This document shows, in pieces, positions 24,753 to 32,619 of a stretch of DNA of 64,000 nucleotides (position 1 is the stretch's first letter; each line of letters starts with the position of its first letter). Source of the DNA: UBA5066 sp048500275 (lineage in GTDB: Bacteria; Acidobacteriota; Thermoanaerobaculia; UBA5066); the NCBI GenBank assembly GCA_048500275.1, contig JASNYI010000001.1, positions 806,001-870,000 on the forward strand, written 5' to 3'. The position numbers and the translations under genes are program-made. Under the pieces are notes generated by a model that was not told where the DNA came from, searched no databases, and worked only from the letters and a program-made list of their open reading frames with translations.

Positions 24753-26300
24753 GTGGAGATGACGTACAGACCCACCACCCTCGGAGAGCTCGTCGAAGCC
24801 GGCTACCGCCACCGCTCCGTCCGCGACGAGATGCGCGAGAACCTCCTCGCGCTCCTCGCCCGGAAGGAGAACCCGTTCCCCGGGATCCTCGGCTACGAGC
24901 GGACGGTCGTCCCCGCCCTCGTCAACGCGATCCTGGCCCGGCACGACCTCATCCTCCTCGGCCTGCGCGGCCAGGCGAAGACGCGGATCCTGCGCGCCCT
25001 CGTAAACCTCCTCGACGAGGAGACGCCCGTCGTCGTCGGCTCCGAGCTGAACGAGTCCCCCTTCGCGCCCTTCACGAAGTACGCCCGCAACCTCGCCGCC
25101 AGCTCCGGCGCGGACCTCCCCGTCGCCTGGCTCTCCCGCGAGCAGCGCTACCGCGAGAAGCTCGCGACGCCCGACGTGACGATCGCCGACCTCATTGGCG
25201 ACGTGGACCCGGTGAAGGCCGCCACGTTGAAGAAGACGTTCGCCGACGAGGAGGTGATCCACTACGGGATCATTCCCCGGACGAACCGCGGCATCTTCGC
25301 CATCAACGAGCTGCCCGACCTCGCCCCGCGCATCCAGGTGGGCCTCCTGAACATCCTCGAGGAGAGGGACCTCCAGATCCGGGGCTTCCCGGTGCGGATC
25401 CCGCTCGACGTCGTCATGGTCTTCTCGGCGAACCCCGAGGACTACACGAACCGCGGGAACATCATCACGCCCTTGAAGGACCGTATCGCCTCGCAGATCC
25501 TCACGCACTACCCGCGCGACGTCGCCACGGCGAAGGCGATCACCGACCAGGAATCGTGGGCCGACCGCCCGCTCGACGGGGTCGAGGTGCGCCTGCCCGA
25601 CTCCTTCAAGACCCTGGTCGAGGAGGTCGCCTTCGCCGCCCGCCGGAGCGACCTCGTAGACCAGGCCTCCGGCGTCTCGGCCCGGCTGCCGATCGCGATG
25701 CGCGAGCTTCTCGTCTCGAACCTCGAGCGGCGCGCCGTCCTCGCCGGGGAGACTGTCGTCGCTCCGCGCCTCGTCGACCTCTTCGCGACCCTCCCGGCGA
25801 TCACGGGGAAGGTCGAGATGGTCTTCGAGGGGGAGCAGCAGGGGGCCGAGATCGTCGCCCGGCGCCTCATCGGCGACGCGGTGAAGGCCCTCTTCGACGC
25901 GACCTTCCCGCCCGTCGACGGGCCGCGTGCCCGCGGCGAGAAGGTCCGCCGGCGCGACGCGGACGAGGAGGACGGGGGGCCGTTCGGACGCGAGCGGAAT
26001 CCTCCGCCTATCGCCGGCCCTTACGGGCCCGTCGTCCATCACTTCCGCAACGAGCGAAGGCTCCTCCTCTCCGACGAGACCCCCTTCGCCCGTCACCTCG
26101 CAGACCTCGAGTCGGTCGACGGCCTCGCGGAGCTCGTCGCCGCCCACGCCTCGCCCGCCGACGACTTCGAGAGGGCTTTCCTGATGGAGCTGGTCCTCGA
26201 GGGGCTCGTCCTGAGCCTGCGGATCGCGCGTGAGGATCTCGACTCGACCGTCACTTATGCAGAGATGGCACGACTGAACCTCATGAGGAGCCGGGGCTGA
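24753..26300 (+). CDS. AAA+ ATPase, magnesium-chelatase ChlI/BchI-like, with altered Walker motifs
   Basis: 515 residues. The AAA+ core is at about 40-300. The P-loop reads LLGLRGQAKTRILR (Ala replaces the Gly before Lys), and the Walker B segment reads GIFAINELPDLAPRIQ (Asn-Glu instead of Asp-Glu). Family features such as VGLLNILEERDLQIRGFPVRIPLD and SANPEDYTNRGNIITPLKDRI identify the chelatase-I-like branch, which is found in many bacteria and is not tied to chlorophyll synthesis. Such ATPases usually act with a VWA partner; one lies at 30505, separated by two other genes. GTG start with GGAGG upstream. The next frame overlaps its stop codon. Confidence 0.85.
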   Translation: MEMTYRPTTLGELVEAGYRHRSVRDEMRENLLALLARKENPFPGILGYERTVVPALVNAILARHDLILLGLRGQAKTRILRALVNLLDEETPVVVGSELNESPFAPFTKYARNLAASSGADLPVAWLSREQRYREKLATPDVTIADLIGDVDPVKAATLKKTFADEEVIHYGIIPRTNRGIFAINELPDLAPRIQVGLLNILEERDLQIRGFPVRIPLDVVMVFSANPEDYTNRGNIITPLKDRIASQILTHYPRDVATAKAITDQESWADRPLDGVEVRLPDSFKTLVEEVAFAARRSDLVDQASGVSARLPIAMRELLVSNLERRAVLAGETVVAPRLVDLFATLPAITGKVEMVFEGEQQGAEIVARRLIGDAVKALFDATFPPVDGPRARGEKVRRRDADEEDGGPFGRERNPPPIAGPYGPVVHHFRNERRLLLSDETPFARHLADLESVDGLAELVAAHASPADDFERAFLMELVLEGLVLSLRIAREDLDSTVTYAEMARLNLMRSRG

Positions 26301-26371
26301 CCGAGCCGGCCCGGAGCCGCGCCTGGCGTGAGGGACTCGTCCTTCTCGCCTTCGCCGTCCTGACCGTCCTG

Positions 26372-28657
26372 ATGACCTGGCCCTGGGCGGCGTGGATCCG
26401 GGACGCGGTGCCGGACCCGGGGGACCCCTACCTCAACTCCTGGATCCTCTGGTGGAACTTTCACCAGACCTTCACCGACCCCCTGAATCTCTTCCACGGG
26501 AACATCTTCTTTCCCTACCGCTACACGCTCGCCTTCAGCGAGCACAACTACGGCATCTCGCTCCTCCTCTTCCCCCTTTACGCCCTCGGCGTCCGGCCCC
26601 TGACGGCGCACGGCGTCGCGATGCTCCTCGGCTACCTCTTCTCGGGGTACGGCGCCTTCCGCCTCGCGCGGACGCTCACCGGCTCGACCGGGGCCGGCTG
26701 GGTCGCCGGCATCGCCTTCGCATTCGTGCCGTACCGCTTCCACCAGATCTCGCACGTGAACTACACGTTCACCGCGTGGGTGCCGCTCGTCCTCGAGGCC
26801 CTCGTCCTCTTCACGAGGCGGCGGACCTGGCCCCGCGCCGCGTGGCTGGGCGTCGCATTCCTGATGAACGGCCTCACCTGCATCCACTGGCTCATCCTCT
26901 CGGCAATCCCGCTCGCGGTCTCCGCGGTCGTCCTGGCGTTCCGGGAGTCGGCCTTCGCCGACCGGGCCTTCTGGCGGCGGGGCGGGGTGGCGGTGGGCGC
27001 GGCCACTCTCCTCCTCCTTCCGTTCCTCGTCCCGTTCCTCCGGGTGTCGAGGCTCTACGGCTTCGAGAGGAGCCGCGACGAAGCGCTGGGCTTCTCCGCC
27101 CTCTTCGACCACTGGCTCACCGCCGACCCCCTGAACCGGTTCTGGAACGGACTCGGCGTGACCCCGGTGCAGGGCGAGCTGGCCCTCTTCCCGGGGCTCC
27201 TCCCGCTCCTCCTCGCCCTCGCTGCCCTCCTCCTCGTCCGGCCGGAGGGGGAGGCGACGGCGCCCGCCGCCGGCCTGCTACCGCGCCGCGGGTTTCTCGT
27301 CTTCCTCGACACCGTGGCGGTCGTCTCCGGCTTCGTCGGCCTCCTCGCCACCTCCCCCTCGGGCCTCGTCCTTCGGTGGGAGGGAGAGGAGTTTTTCTCG
27401 TCCACGCGGCCCCTGCGGCCCTTCCTCGTCCTCGCGATCGCCCTCCTCGTCCGCTGGGCCCTCGCCTGGCCCTCGGCCTTCCCATTCCGGGGCGCGAACC
27501 TCCTCGACAGCCTGCGACGCGCGCGGCGGTCGGAGGCCCTCCACGTCGGCCTCGCCTTCGCGGTTCTCGGCTTTCTCGGCTCGTTCGGAATGCGCTTCCC
27601 GTTCCACGCCTTCCTCTACGAGCTACTTCCGCCGTTCCGGAGCATCCGCGTGCCGGCGCGCTGGGCGATGATGGCCGACCTCGGCCTCGCCCTCCTCGCG
27701 GGTCTCGGCGCCCTCGCCCTCGCGCGGGCCGCGGCCAGGCGGTGGCCCGCGCGGCCGCGCCTCCCCCTGGCGCTCTTCGCGGCCGCGTGCGTCCTCCTCC
27801 TCCTCGAGCAGCGCGTGGCGCCGCTCGACCACCGTCTCGTCCGCGGCGCCGCCGACGCCGACGAGGCGACCCGCTTCCTCGCCCGCACGCCGATGGCGGG
27901 CGGCGTGGTCGTCCTGCCGACCTCGTTCCCCGGCCCCTACGAGGCGATGCTCCGCGCCGCCGATCACGGCAGGCCGCTCGTCAACGCCGTCTCGGGGTTC
28001 ACGCCGCCGATCGTCGCCCGCCTCGAGGAGCTCCTCGCCGCGCGACCGATCCGCGACGCCCTCCTCGACCACCTCGAGGAGATCCCGGCCTCGTACCTCG
28101 TCGTGCAGGAGTCGCGCCTCCTTCCGGAGGAGCGCACCGCGCTCAGGACCGTCCTCTCCCGCGGCCTGGAGTCCGGGCGGCTGCGTTTCGCCGGGCGGTT
28201 CGACGGCCGCAGGAAGAACGACGTCTACGCCGTGACCCGGACCGAGCCAGGACCCGTCGGGACCTTTCCACCCTGGACGCTTCGCGCCGCGTTCGCCGGG
28301 TTCGACCCGTCGAGAGAGGACGAGACACTCCCCGGCTCCCTGGACGAACCGGGGCAGGACGAGGTCGCCCGCGGCGAGCTCCTCGTCCGCGGCTGGGCCC
28401 GTTCCGAGCGGGACGACCTCGAGGTCGCCTTCATCTTCGACGGCGACGTCCGGGCGCCTGCGGCCTTCCGGCGCGTCCCGCGTCCCGATGTCGCCCGCGC
28501 TCTCCCCGGTCTCGGCCCGTGCGAGAGCGCCGGTTTCGAGGCCACGTTCCCATTTCAGCCGGGAGACGAAGGCCGCCGGGAGATCCGCGCGGTCTTCCGG
28601 TCGCCCGACGGCCGCCACCGGGTCTACCCGTTCCGGACGTTTACCTGGAGGCCGTAG
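26372..28657 (+). CDS. Multi-pass membrane protein, GT-C glycosyltransferase-like, with C-terminal beta domain
   Basis: 761 residues from the first ATG. The start region WPWAAWIRDAVPDPGDPYLNSWILWW carries an acidic DPGDP loop like that of lipid-sugar-using GT-C enzymes. About ten membrane helices follow to residue 480. A soluble part with a helix bundle follows, and the end (about 655-755) is a beta domain with VRGWARSERDDLEVAFIFDGD and RPDVARALPGLGPCESAGF, a module often attached to glycan enzymes. It is next to a methyltransferase of glycan type on the other strand, which supports a role in surface polysaccharide or glycolipid making. A CTG at 26297 may be the true start, since it completes the first membrane helix. 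No precise family name is claimed. Confidence 0.75.
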   Translation: MTWPWAAWIRDAVPDPGDPYLNSWILWWNFHQTFTDPLNLFHGNIFFPYRYTLAFSEHNYGISLLLFPLYALGVRPLTAHGVAMLLGYLFSGYGAFRLARTLTGSTGAGWVAGIAFAFVPYRFHQISHVNYTFTAWVPLVLEALVLFTRRRTWPRAAWLGVAFLMNGLTCIHWLILSAIPLAVSAVVLAFRESAFADRAFWRRGGVAVGAATLLLLPFLVPFLRVSRLYGFERSRDEALGFSALFDHWLTADPLNRFWNGLGVTPVQGELALFPGLLPLLLALAALLLVRPEGEATAPAAGLLPRRGFLVFLDTVAVVSGFVGLLATSPSGLVLRWEGEEFFSSTRPLRPFLVLAIALLVRWALAWPSAFPFRGANLLDSLRRARRSEALHVGLAFAVLGFLGSFGMRFPFHAFLYELLPPFRSIRVPARWAMMADLGLALLAGLGALALARAAARRWPARPRLPLALFAAACVLLLLEQRVAPLDHRLVRGAADADEATRFLARTPMAGGVVVLPTSFPGPYEAMLRAADHGRPLVNAVSGFTPPIVARLEELLAARPIRDALLDHLEEIPASYLVVQESRLLPEERTALRTVLSRGLESGRLRFAGRFDGRRKNDVYAVTRTEPGPVGTFPPWTLRAAFAGFDPSREDETLPGSLDEPGQDEVARGELLVRGWARSERDDLEVAFIFDGDVRAPAAFRRVPRPDVARALPGLGPCESAGFEATFPFQPGDEGRREIRAVFRSPDGRHRVYPFRTFTWRP

Positions 28658-28676
28658 CCGGGCCGTTCGCCCGGGT

Positions 28677-30389
28677 TCACGCGGAACGCAGCTCGTCGCT
28701 CCAGAGGAGCTCGTGGATGAGGTGAGTCCGTGTCGTCTCGCCTCCGGCGAGACGTCGCGTTGCGTTTGCGAGCGCGTCCTCGTCGGCCGCCCGGCCGAGG
28801 ACGACGTCGTAGGCCCGTCGAACGAACGTCTCGTGGTCGGAGGCCGTTCCCTCCTCGAGAAGCCCCCGGGCGACGGCCGCTTCTCCGGGAAACGACTCGT
28901 CGCGGAGCGGGACGTCCGCGGCCGGGCCCGCGGGGGCCCTCGCCAGGATCTCCGCGACCCGTTCCTCCGTCGGCGGCGGAGGCACGGGCCGGCCGTCGGG
29001 ACGGCCGGCGAGGCCGTGCAGCACGCGCGGGAGGCCGGAGCCGGCGGAAAGCGCCCGCACCATGTCGGCGATCGCGGACTCCTGCGGGCTCCACCCGAAG
29101 GTCCAGAGGAGCGCGAGGCGCGCCTGCTCCCGCGGCGGGAGGGGCGTGAGGGCCTCTGCCGCCGAGTGAACCAGAACGGTCCATGAACCGCCGGCCGAAG
29201 GACCGCCTCCGGCCCTCGCGACCCCCTCGCCGAGCCCCGCGACCCGGAACCAGGGCAGCGGCAGCGGCTCGCTCGCCACCACGATCGGCAGCTCCACGAG
29301 CGGGGAGCCGAGGTCCTCGAACCAGGCGAGGTTCTCGGCGAGAAGGTCCACCTCGACCCGATAGACGCCCGGATCGACGGGCGCCGCGGCCCGCAGGGCC
29401 AGGTCGAGGGAGCCTCCCGGGGGAACGCCGGCCGGCAGCTCGGCCCGCGCCCAGACCCACTCGATCTCCTCGCTCCCCCGGAACAGGTGGGCTCCGAGGG
29501 CCACGGTCCCCGTTCCGGGCCCCTCCGCGCTCGACCGCCAGGAGCTCCGGCCGCTGTTCGCGGCCCGCACGACGATCTCGACCTCTTCGCCCAGCCGGCA
29601 GGTCTCCGGCGCCTCCGTCACGACGAGACGGCCCGCGAGGTCCGGAAGGACCGCCAACGACGCCGCCTTCCGCTTTCGGCAGACGAAGACGGCCCGGTCG
29701 CCAGGCGCCGCCACCAAGCGGACGTCCTCGAATCCGGTGTCCGAGAGCATCGCGCCCATGGCGCCGATCGACGGCACGAACCAGTTGTAGACCGCCTCCT
29801 TGGCGTCGGGCGCGTTCTCGACGTAGCCCATCGGGTGGAGAGGGCGCGTCAGGGGGCCGGTCACGTAGGGCACGGCCTCCGTCGGGACGAGCTCCGGCAG
29901 GAGGACGGCGGTCTCCAGGACGAGGAGATCGTTCGTCACCGCGTGAAGCCGCTCGAGCCCCTGGACGAGGTGCTTCAGGTGGTAGACGAGGCCGAGCGCG
30001 AGCGTGACGTCGAAGACGCCGACGGTCTCGGGCGAGAGGTCGTAGACCGACATCCGCCGGAACTCGAGGTCGAGCCCGAGCGCGCGCGCCACGAACGAGG
30101 CCTGCCGGACCTGGTGCCGCTGCGCGTCGATGCCGAGGACCCGCGCCGCGCCGCGCCTCATCGCCTCGACGGAGTAGAAGCCCGCGTTGCACCCGACGTC
30201 GAGGACCGACCGCCCGGAAAGGTCGTCGGGAAGCGCCTCGGCGACGTGCCGCCACGTGGGGAGCGGGTGGTCGGCGGCCTCCCCGGCGACGCTCGCTCCC
30301 TTCGTGACGACCCCGTCCTCCAGGTCGATCCGGTGGAACCAGGGTCCGAGCCGCTCGACGCCGGCCCTCTTTTCGTCAGGCTTCATCAT
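28677..30389 (-). CDS. SAM-dependent methyltransferase with C-terminal DUF4214-like domain
   Basis: 570 residues. The Rossmann methyltransferase (about 10-240) has LSGRSVLDVGCNAGFYSVEAMRRGA as the SAM-binding loop and VYDLSPETVGVFDVTLALGLVYHLKH after it, the form seen in CmoB-like/TIGR04290-type enzymes linked to glycan clusters. A beta-sandwich region (about 255-370) follows. The C-terminus FVRRAYDVVLGRAADEDAL (about 520-570) is a DUF4214 repeat, often seen in secreted or glycan-related proteins. Start ATG 30389 is one of two adjacent ATG codons with GGGGAG upstream. It faces the GT-C-like gene, and the two genes sit between the AAA+ and VWA genes. Substrate unknown. Confidence 0.78.
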   Translation of the reverse strand: MMKPDEKRAGVERLGPWFHRIDLEDGVVTKGASVAGEAADHPLPTWRHVAEALPDDLSGRSVLDVGCNAGFYSVEAMRRGAARVLGIDAQRHQVRQASFVARALGLDLEFRRMSVYDLSPETVGVFDVTLALGLVYHLKHLVQGLERLHAVTNDLLVLETAVLLPELVPTEAVPYVTGPLTRPLHPMGYVENAPDAKEAVYNWFVPSIGAMGAMLSDTGFEDVRLVAAPGDRAVFVCRKRKAASLAVLPDLAGRLVVTEAPETCRLGEEVEIVVRAANSGRSSWRSSAEGPGTGTVALGAHLFRGSEEIEWVWARAELPAGVPPGGSLDLALRAAAPVDPGVYRVEVDLLAENLAWFEDLGSPLVELPIVVASEPLPLPWFRVAGLGEGVARAGGGPSAGGSWTVLVHSAAEALTPLPPREQARLALLWTFGWSPQESAIADMVRALSAGSGLPRVLHGLAGRPDGRPVPPPPTEERVAEILARAPAGPAADVPLRDESFPGEAAVARGLLEEGTASDHETFVRRAYDVVLGRAADEDALANATRRLAGGETTRTHLIHELLWSDELRSA

Positions 30390-30504
30390 CGCTCCCCGAC
30401 CCGGCCCGCACCGAACGGCCCGCGCGCCACCGGGGAGTGCGCTCCCCGCCGCTCGCGTCACGCGCCAGGCGTCCGGTTCCTGCCGGACGACGTAGCATCC
30501 CACG

Positions 30505-31593
30505 ATGGACGTCCGCTACGGCGAGCTGCCGCTCGACCTCCTGCGCGCGCTCTTCACGTTCGAGGAGCTGAAGAAACTGTTCCTCGACCTCGTGACGCGC
30601 CTCGGGGGCGACGTGGGCGAGGCGCTCGAGGTGATGCGCCACCTGCAGGAGCGCGGCATCCTCGACCCGAACCTCGACCTCGACGCCTTCCTCGCGGCGC
30701 TCGAGGAGAAGGGAATCGTCGGGCGCGACGGCGAGGGGGGGCTCGCCCTGTCGGGCACGGGCGAGCGGCAGGTCCGCCGCGCCGCGCTGGAGGAGATCTT
30801 CTCGTCCCTCCAGAAGTCGGGGCCGGGGCTCCACGCCCTGCCGCGAGCGGGCACGGGGACCGACCTCCTGGAGGAGACGCGCCCCTGGGAGTTCGGCGAC
30901 GACCTCTCGCGCCTCGACGGCGTCAGGACCGTGACGAACGCGGCGCGGCGCGACCCGGAGGCTCTCGCCATCGGCCCGGAGGACCTCGAGGTCCACGAGG
31001 TGGAGCACCAGTCGGCCTGCGCGACGGCCATCGCGATCGACATCTCCCACTCGATGGTCCTCTACGGCGAGGACCGCTTCACGCCGGCCAAGAAGGTCGC
31101 CCTCGCGCTGACCGAGCTGATCCTCTCGAAGTACCCGAAGGACACGATCGACGTCGTCCTCTTCGGCGACGACGCCGTACAGGTGCCGATCGACTCCCTC
31201 TCCAAGGCGCAGGTCGGGCCGTTCCACACGAACACGAAGGCGGGGCTCGCCCTCTGCCGCGGCCTCCTCCAGGCGCGCCGCTCGCGCAACCGCCAGCTCT
31301 TCCTCGTCACCGACGGGAAGCCCTCGTGCATCCGCGAGCGCGGGAAGCTCTACAAGAACCCCTTCGGCCTCGACCTGAAGATCGTCAACCGGACGCTCGA
31401 CGAGGCGGAACGCTGCCGGCGCGAGGGTATCCAGCTGACGACGTTCATGCTCGCGACCGACCCCGGCCTCGTCGACTTCGTCGAGACGCTGACGAAGGTC
31501 GCGCGGGGGCGGGCCTACTACGCCGCCTCGGGCGACCTCGCGACGTTCGTCTTCCGCGACTACATCCGGAACCGCCGAAAGCTCTTCCGTTAG
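30505..31593 (+). CDS. VWA-domain protein, probable partner of the AAA+ ATPase
   Basis: 362 residues, no signal peptide. The N-terminal 150 residues are helical (LPLDLLRALFTFEELKKLFLDLV). The von Willebrand A domain (about 170-340) has a MIDAS metal site: DISHSMVLYG supplies D-x-S-x-S, later TNTKAGLAL the Thr and FLVTDGKPS the Asp. VWA proteins of this group pair with chelatase-like or MoxR-like AAA+ ATPases in protein-remodelling complexes. The ATPase at 24753 is the obvious candidate, 4.2 kb upstream on the same strand. TAGCAT ends six bases before the ATG, pointing to a leaderless mRNA of its own. Confidence 0.87.
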   Translation: MDVRYGELPLDLLRALFTFEELKKLFLDLVTRLGGDVGEALEVMRHLQERGILDPNLDLDAFLAALEEKGIVGRDGEGGLALSGTGERQVRRAALEEIFSSLQKSGPGLHALPRAGTGTDLLEETRPWEFGDDLSRLDGVRTVTNAARRDPEALAIGPEDLEVHEVEHQSACATAIAIDISHSMVLYGEDRFTPAKKVALALTELILSKYPKDTIDVVLFGDDAVQVPIDSLSKAQVGPFHTNTKAGLALCRGLLQARRSRNRQLFLVTDGKPSCIRERGKLYKNPFGLDLKIVNRTLDEAERCRREGIQLTTFMLATDPGLVDFVETLTKVARGRAYYAASGDLATFVFRDYIRNRRKLFR

Positions 31594-31599
31594 CTTTCA

Positions 31600-31640
31600 C
31601 GGGGGAACCCGGGCCTGACGGCCCGGCGCCGGTTCCCCCG
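31600..31640. terminator. Long hairpin between convergent genes
   Basis: CGGGGGAACC (31600-31609) pairs with GGTTCCCCCG (31631-31640). CGGGCC and GGCCCG extend the stem inward around a TGAC loop with a small bulge. It lies between the VWA gene (31593) and the MBL gene (31686). There is no T-run, so termination strength is uncertain. Confidence 0.55.
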
Positions 31641-31685
31641 CACCCCCTCCGAGCGGGCTCGTTCCTTCGCCGGTTCCGGGAAGGG

Positions 31686-32534
31686 CTACGGCAGGAAGGG
31701 GACGACCCGTGAGGCGAGGGAGGCCGGAAGGCGTCTCGCGATCGTCCGGCGGAGGTCGTCCGGGGTCGAGCGGAGCGTCAGGTGCGTCAGGACGAGGACT
31801 TCGTTCGCGAAGAGATCCGCCTGTTCGGCGACGTCGTCGACGTGGAGGTGGCCGTAGTGCCGCGCCCGCGGGAGGTCTTCCGGCTCGGTGAACGAGCACT
31901 CGAGGAGGAAGACCTTCGCCTCGAAGGCCTCGCGCGGCGCGGTCTCGAAGACGCCCACGCCCGTGTCGCCCGAGAAGGCGAGGAGCGGCCGCGAGCTGGG
32001 CCGCGTCACCTCCTCGCCGGCGAGGACGGCCGCCCGGATCTCCTCCTCGGGTCTCCCCTGCCACTCGGGGACGAGGCGGCGGCGGATCTCCGAGGCGACG
32101 AAGCCCACCGTCGGGACGCGGTGGTCGGCCCTGAAGGCCGAGACGGCGAGGTCCTTGCGCAGGTCGACCGACTCGCCCGGCGCGAGCCCCTCGACCGCGA
32201 CGTCGTACTCGACCCCCTCGAGCCCCGCGTGAAGCGCGAGGATCTGCCGCCACGCCGGGACCGTCGACGGGTCGGTGAAGACGCGCGCGGGAGGAAGGCG
32301 GAGGAGGCGCCGCTGCGAGGCCCAGTAGGCGAGGCCGCCCGCGTGGTCGAGGTGGGCGTGCGAGAGGAAGAGGTTCGGCGCCGGGATGACCTCGGCCGGG
32401 CTGCGGCCGACGTCGAAGGCGAGGTCGAGCGAGGGGACGTGGAACCAGGTCTCCCTCCCCGCGACCGAAACGCCGCGCAGCGGGATCCCCGCGAGGGTCA
32501 TGGACAGCGTCGCCCAGCGCTCCCGCTCGCTCAC
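31686..32534 (-). CDS. Metallo-beta-lactamase-fold hydrolase, RNase Z-like
   Basis: About 282 residues. The zinc-binding motif is FLSHAHLDHAGGLAYW (about 60-75), followed by LLAFSGDTGVGVFE with the bridging Asp and a final histidine in VLVLTHLTLR. This resembles the RNase Z/ElaC branch of the fold, but the usual tRNase exosite is not evident and the substrate is unknown. GTG 32534 is favoured because TATCCT lies six bases upstream; other in-frame starts exist at 32561 (GTG) and 32501 (ATG). It diverges from the MglA-like gene. Confidence 0.8.
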   Translation of the reverse strand: MSERERWATLSMTLAGIPLRGVSVAGRETWFHVPSLDLAFDVGRSPAEVIPAPNLFLSHAHLDHAGGLAYWASQRRLLRLPPARVFTDPSTVPAWRQILALHAGLEGVEYDVAVEGLAPGESVDLRKDLAVSAFRADHRVPTVGFVASEIRRRLVPEWQGRPEEEIRAAVLAGEEVTRPSSRPLLAFSGDTGVGVFETAPREAFEAKVFLLECSFTEPEDLPRARHYGHLHVDDVAEQADLFANEVLVLTHLTLRSTPDDLRRTIARRLPASLASRVVPFLP

Positions 32535-32570
32535 CGCGGCAGGATACCGCCCGGCGGCCACCGGCCGGCC

Positions 32571-32576
32571 TATACT
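32571..32576 (+). promoter_or_regulatory. -10 element of the MglA-like gene
   Basis: TATACT lies 43 bases before the ATG at 32620. The mRNA would have a leader with GGGGGAACCG before the ATG. The divergent MBL promoter (AGGATA on plus at 32541-32546) is about 25 bases away. Confidence 0.4.
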
Positions 32577-32619
32577 GCCCTTCCGAAACCCGACCCGAGC
32601 TCACCGACCGGGGGAACCG

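Noticed and set aside
24657..26147. Long antisense frames across many genes on either strand
   Set aside because: High GC makes stop codons rare, so antisense frames of 300-600 codons are expected. Their residues are Arg/Gly/Asp-rich without domains.
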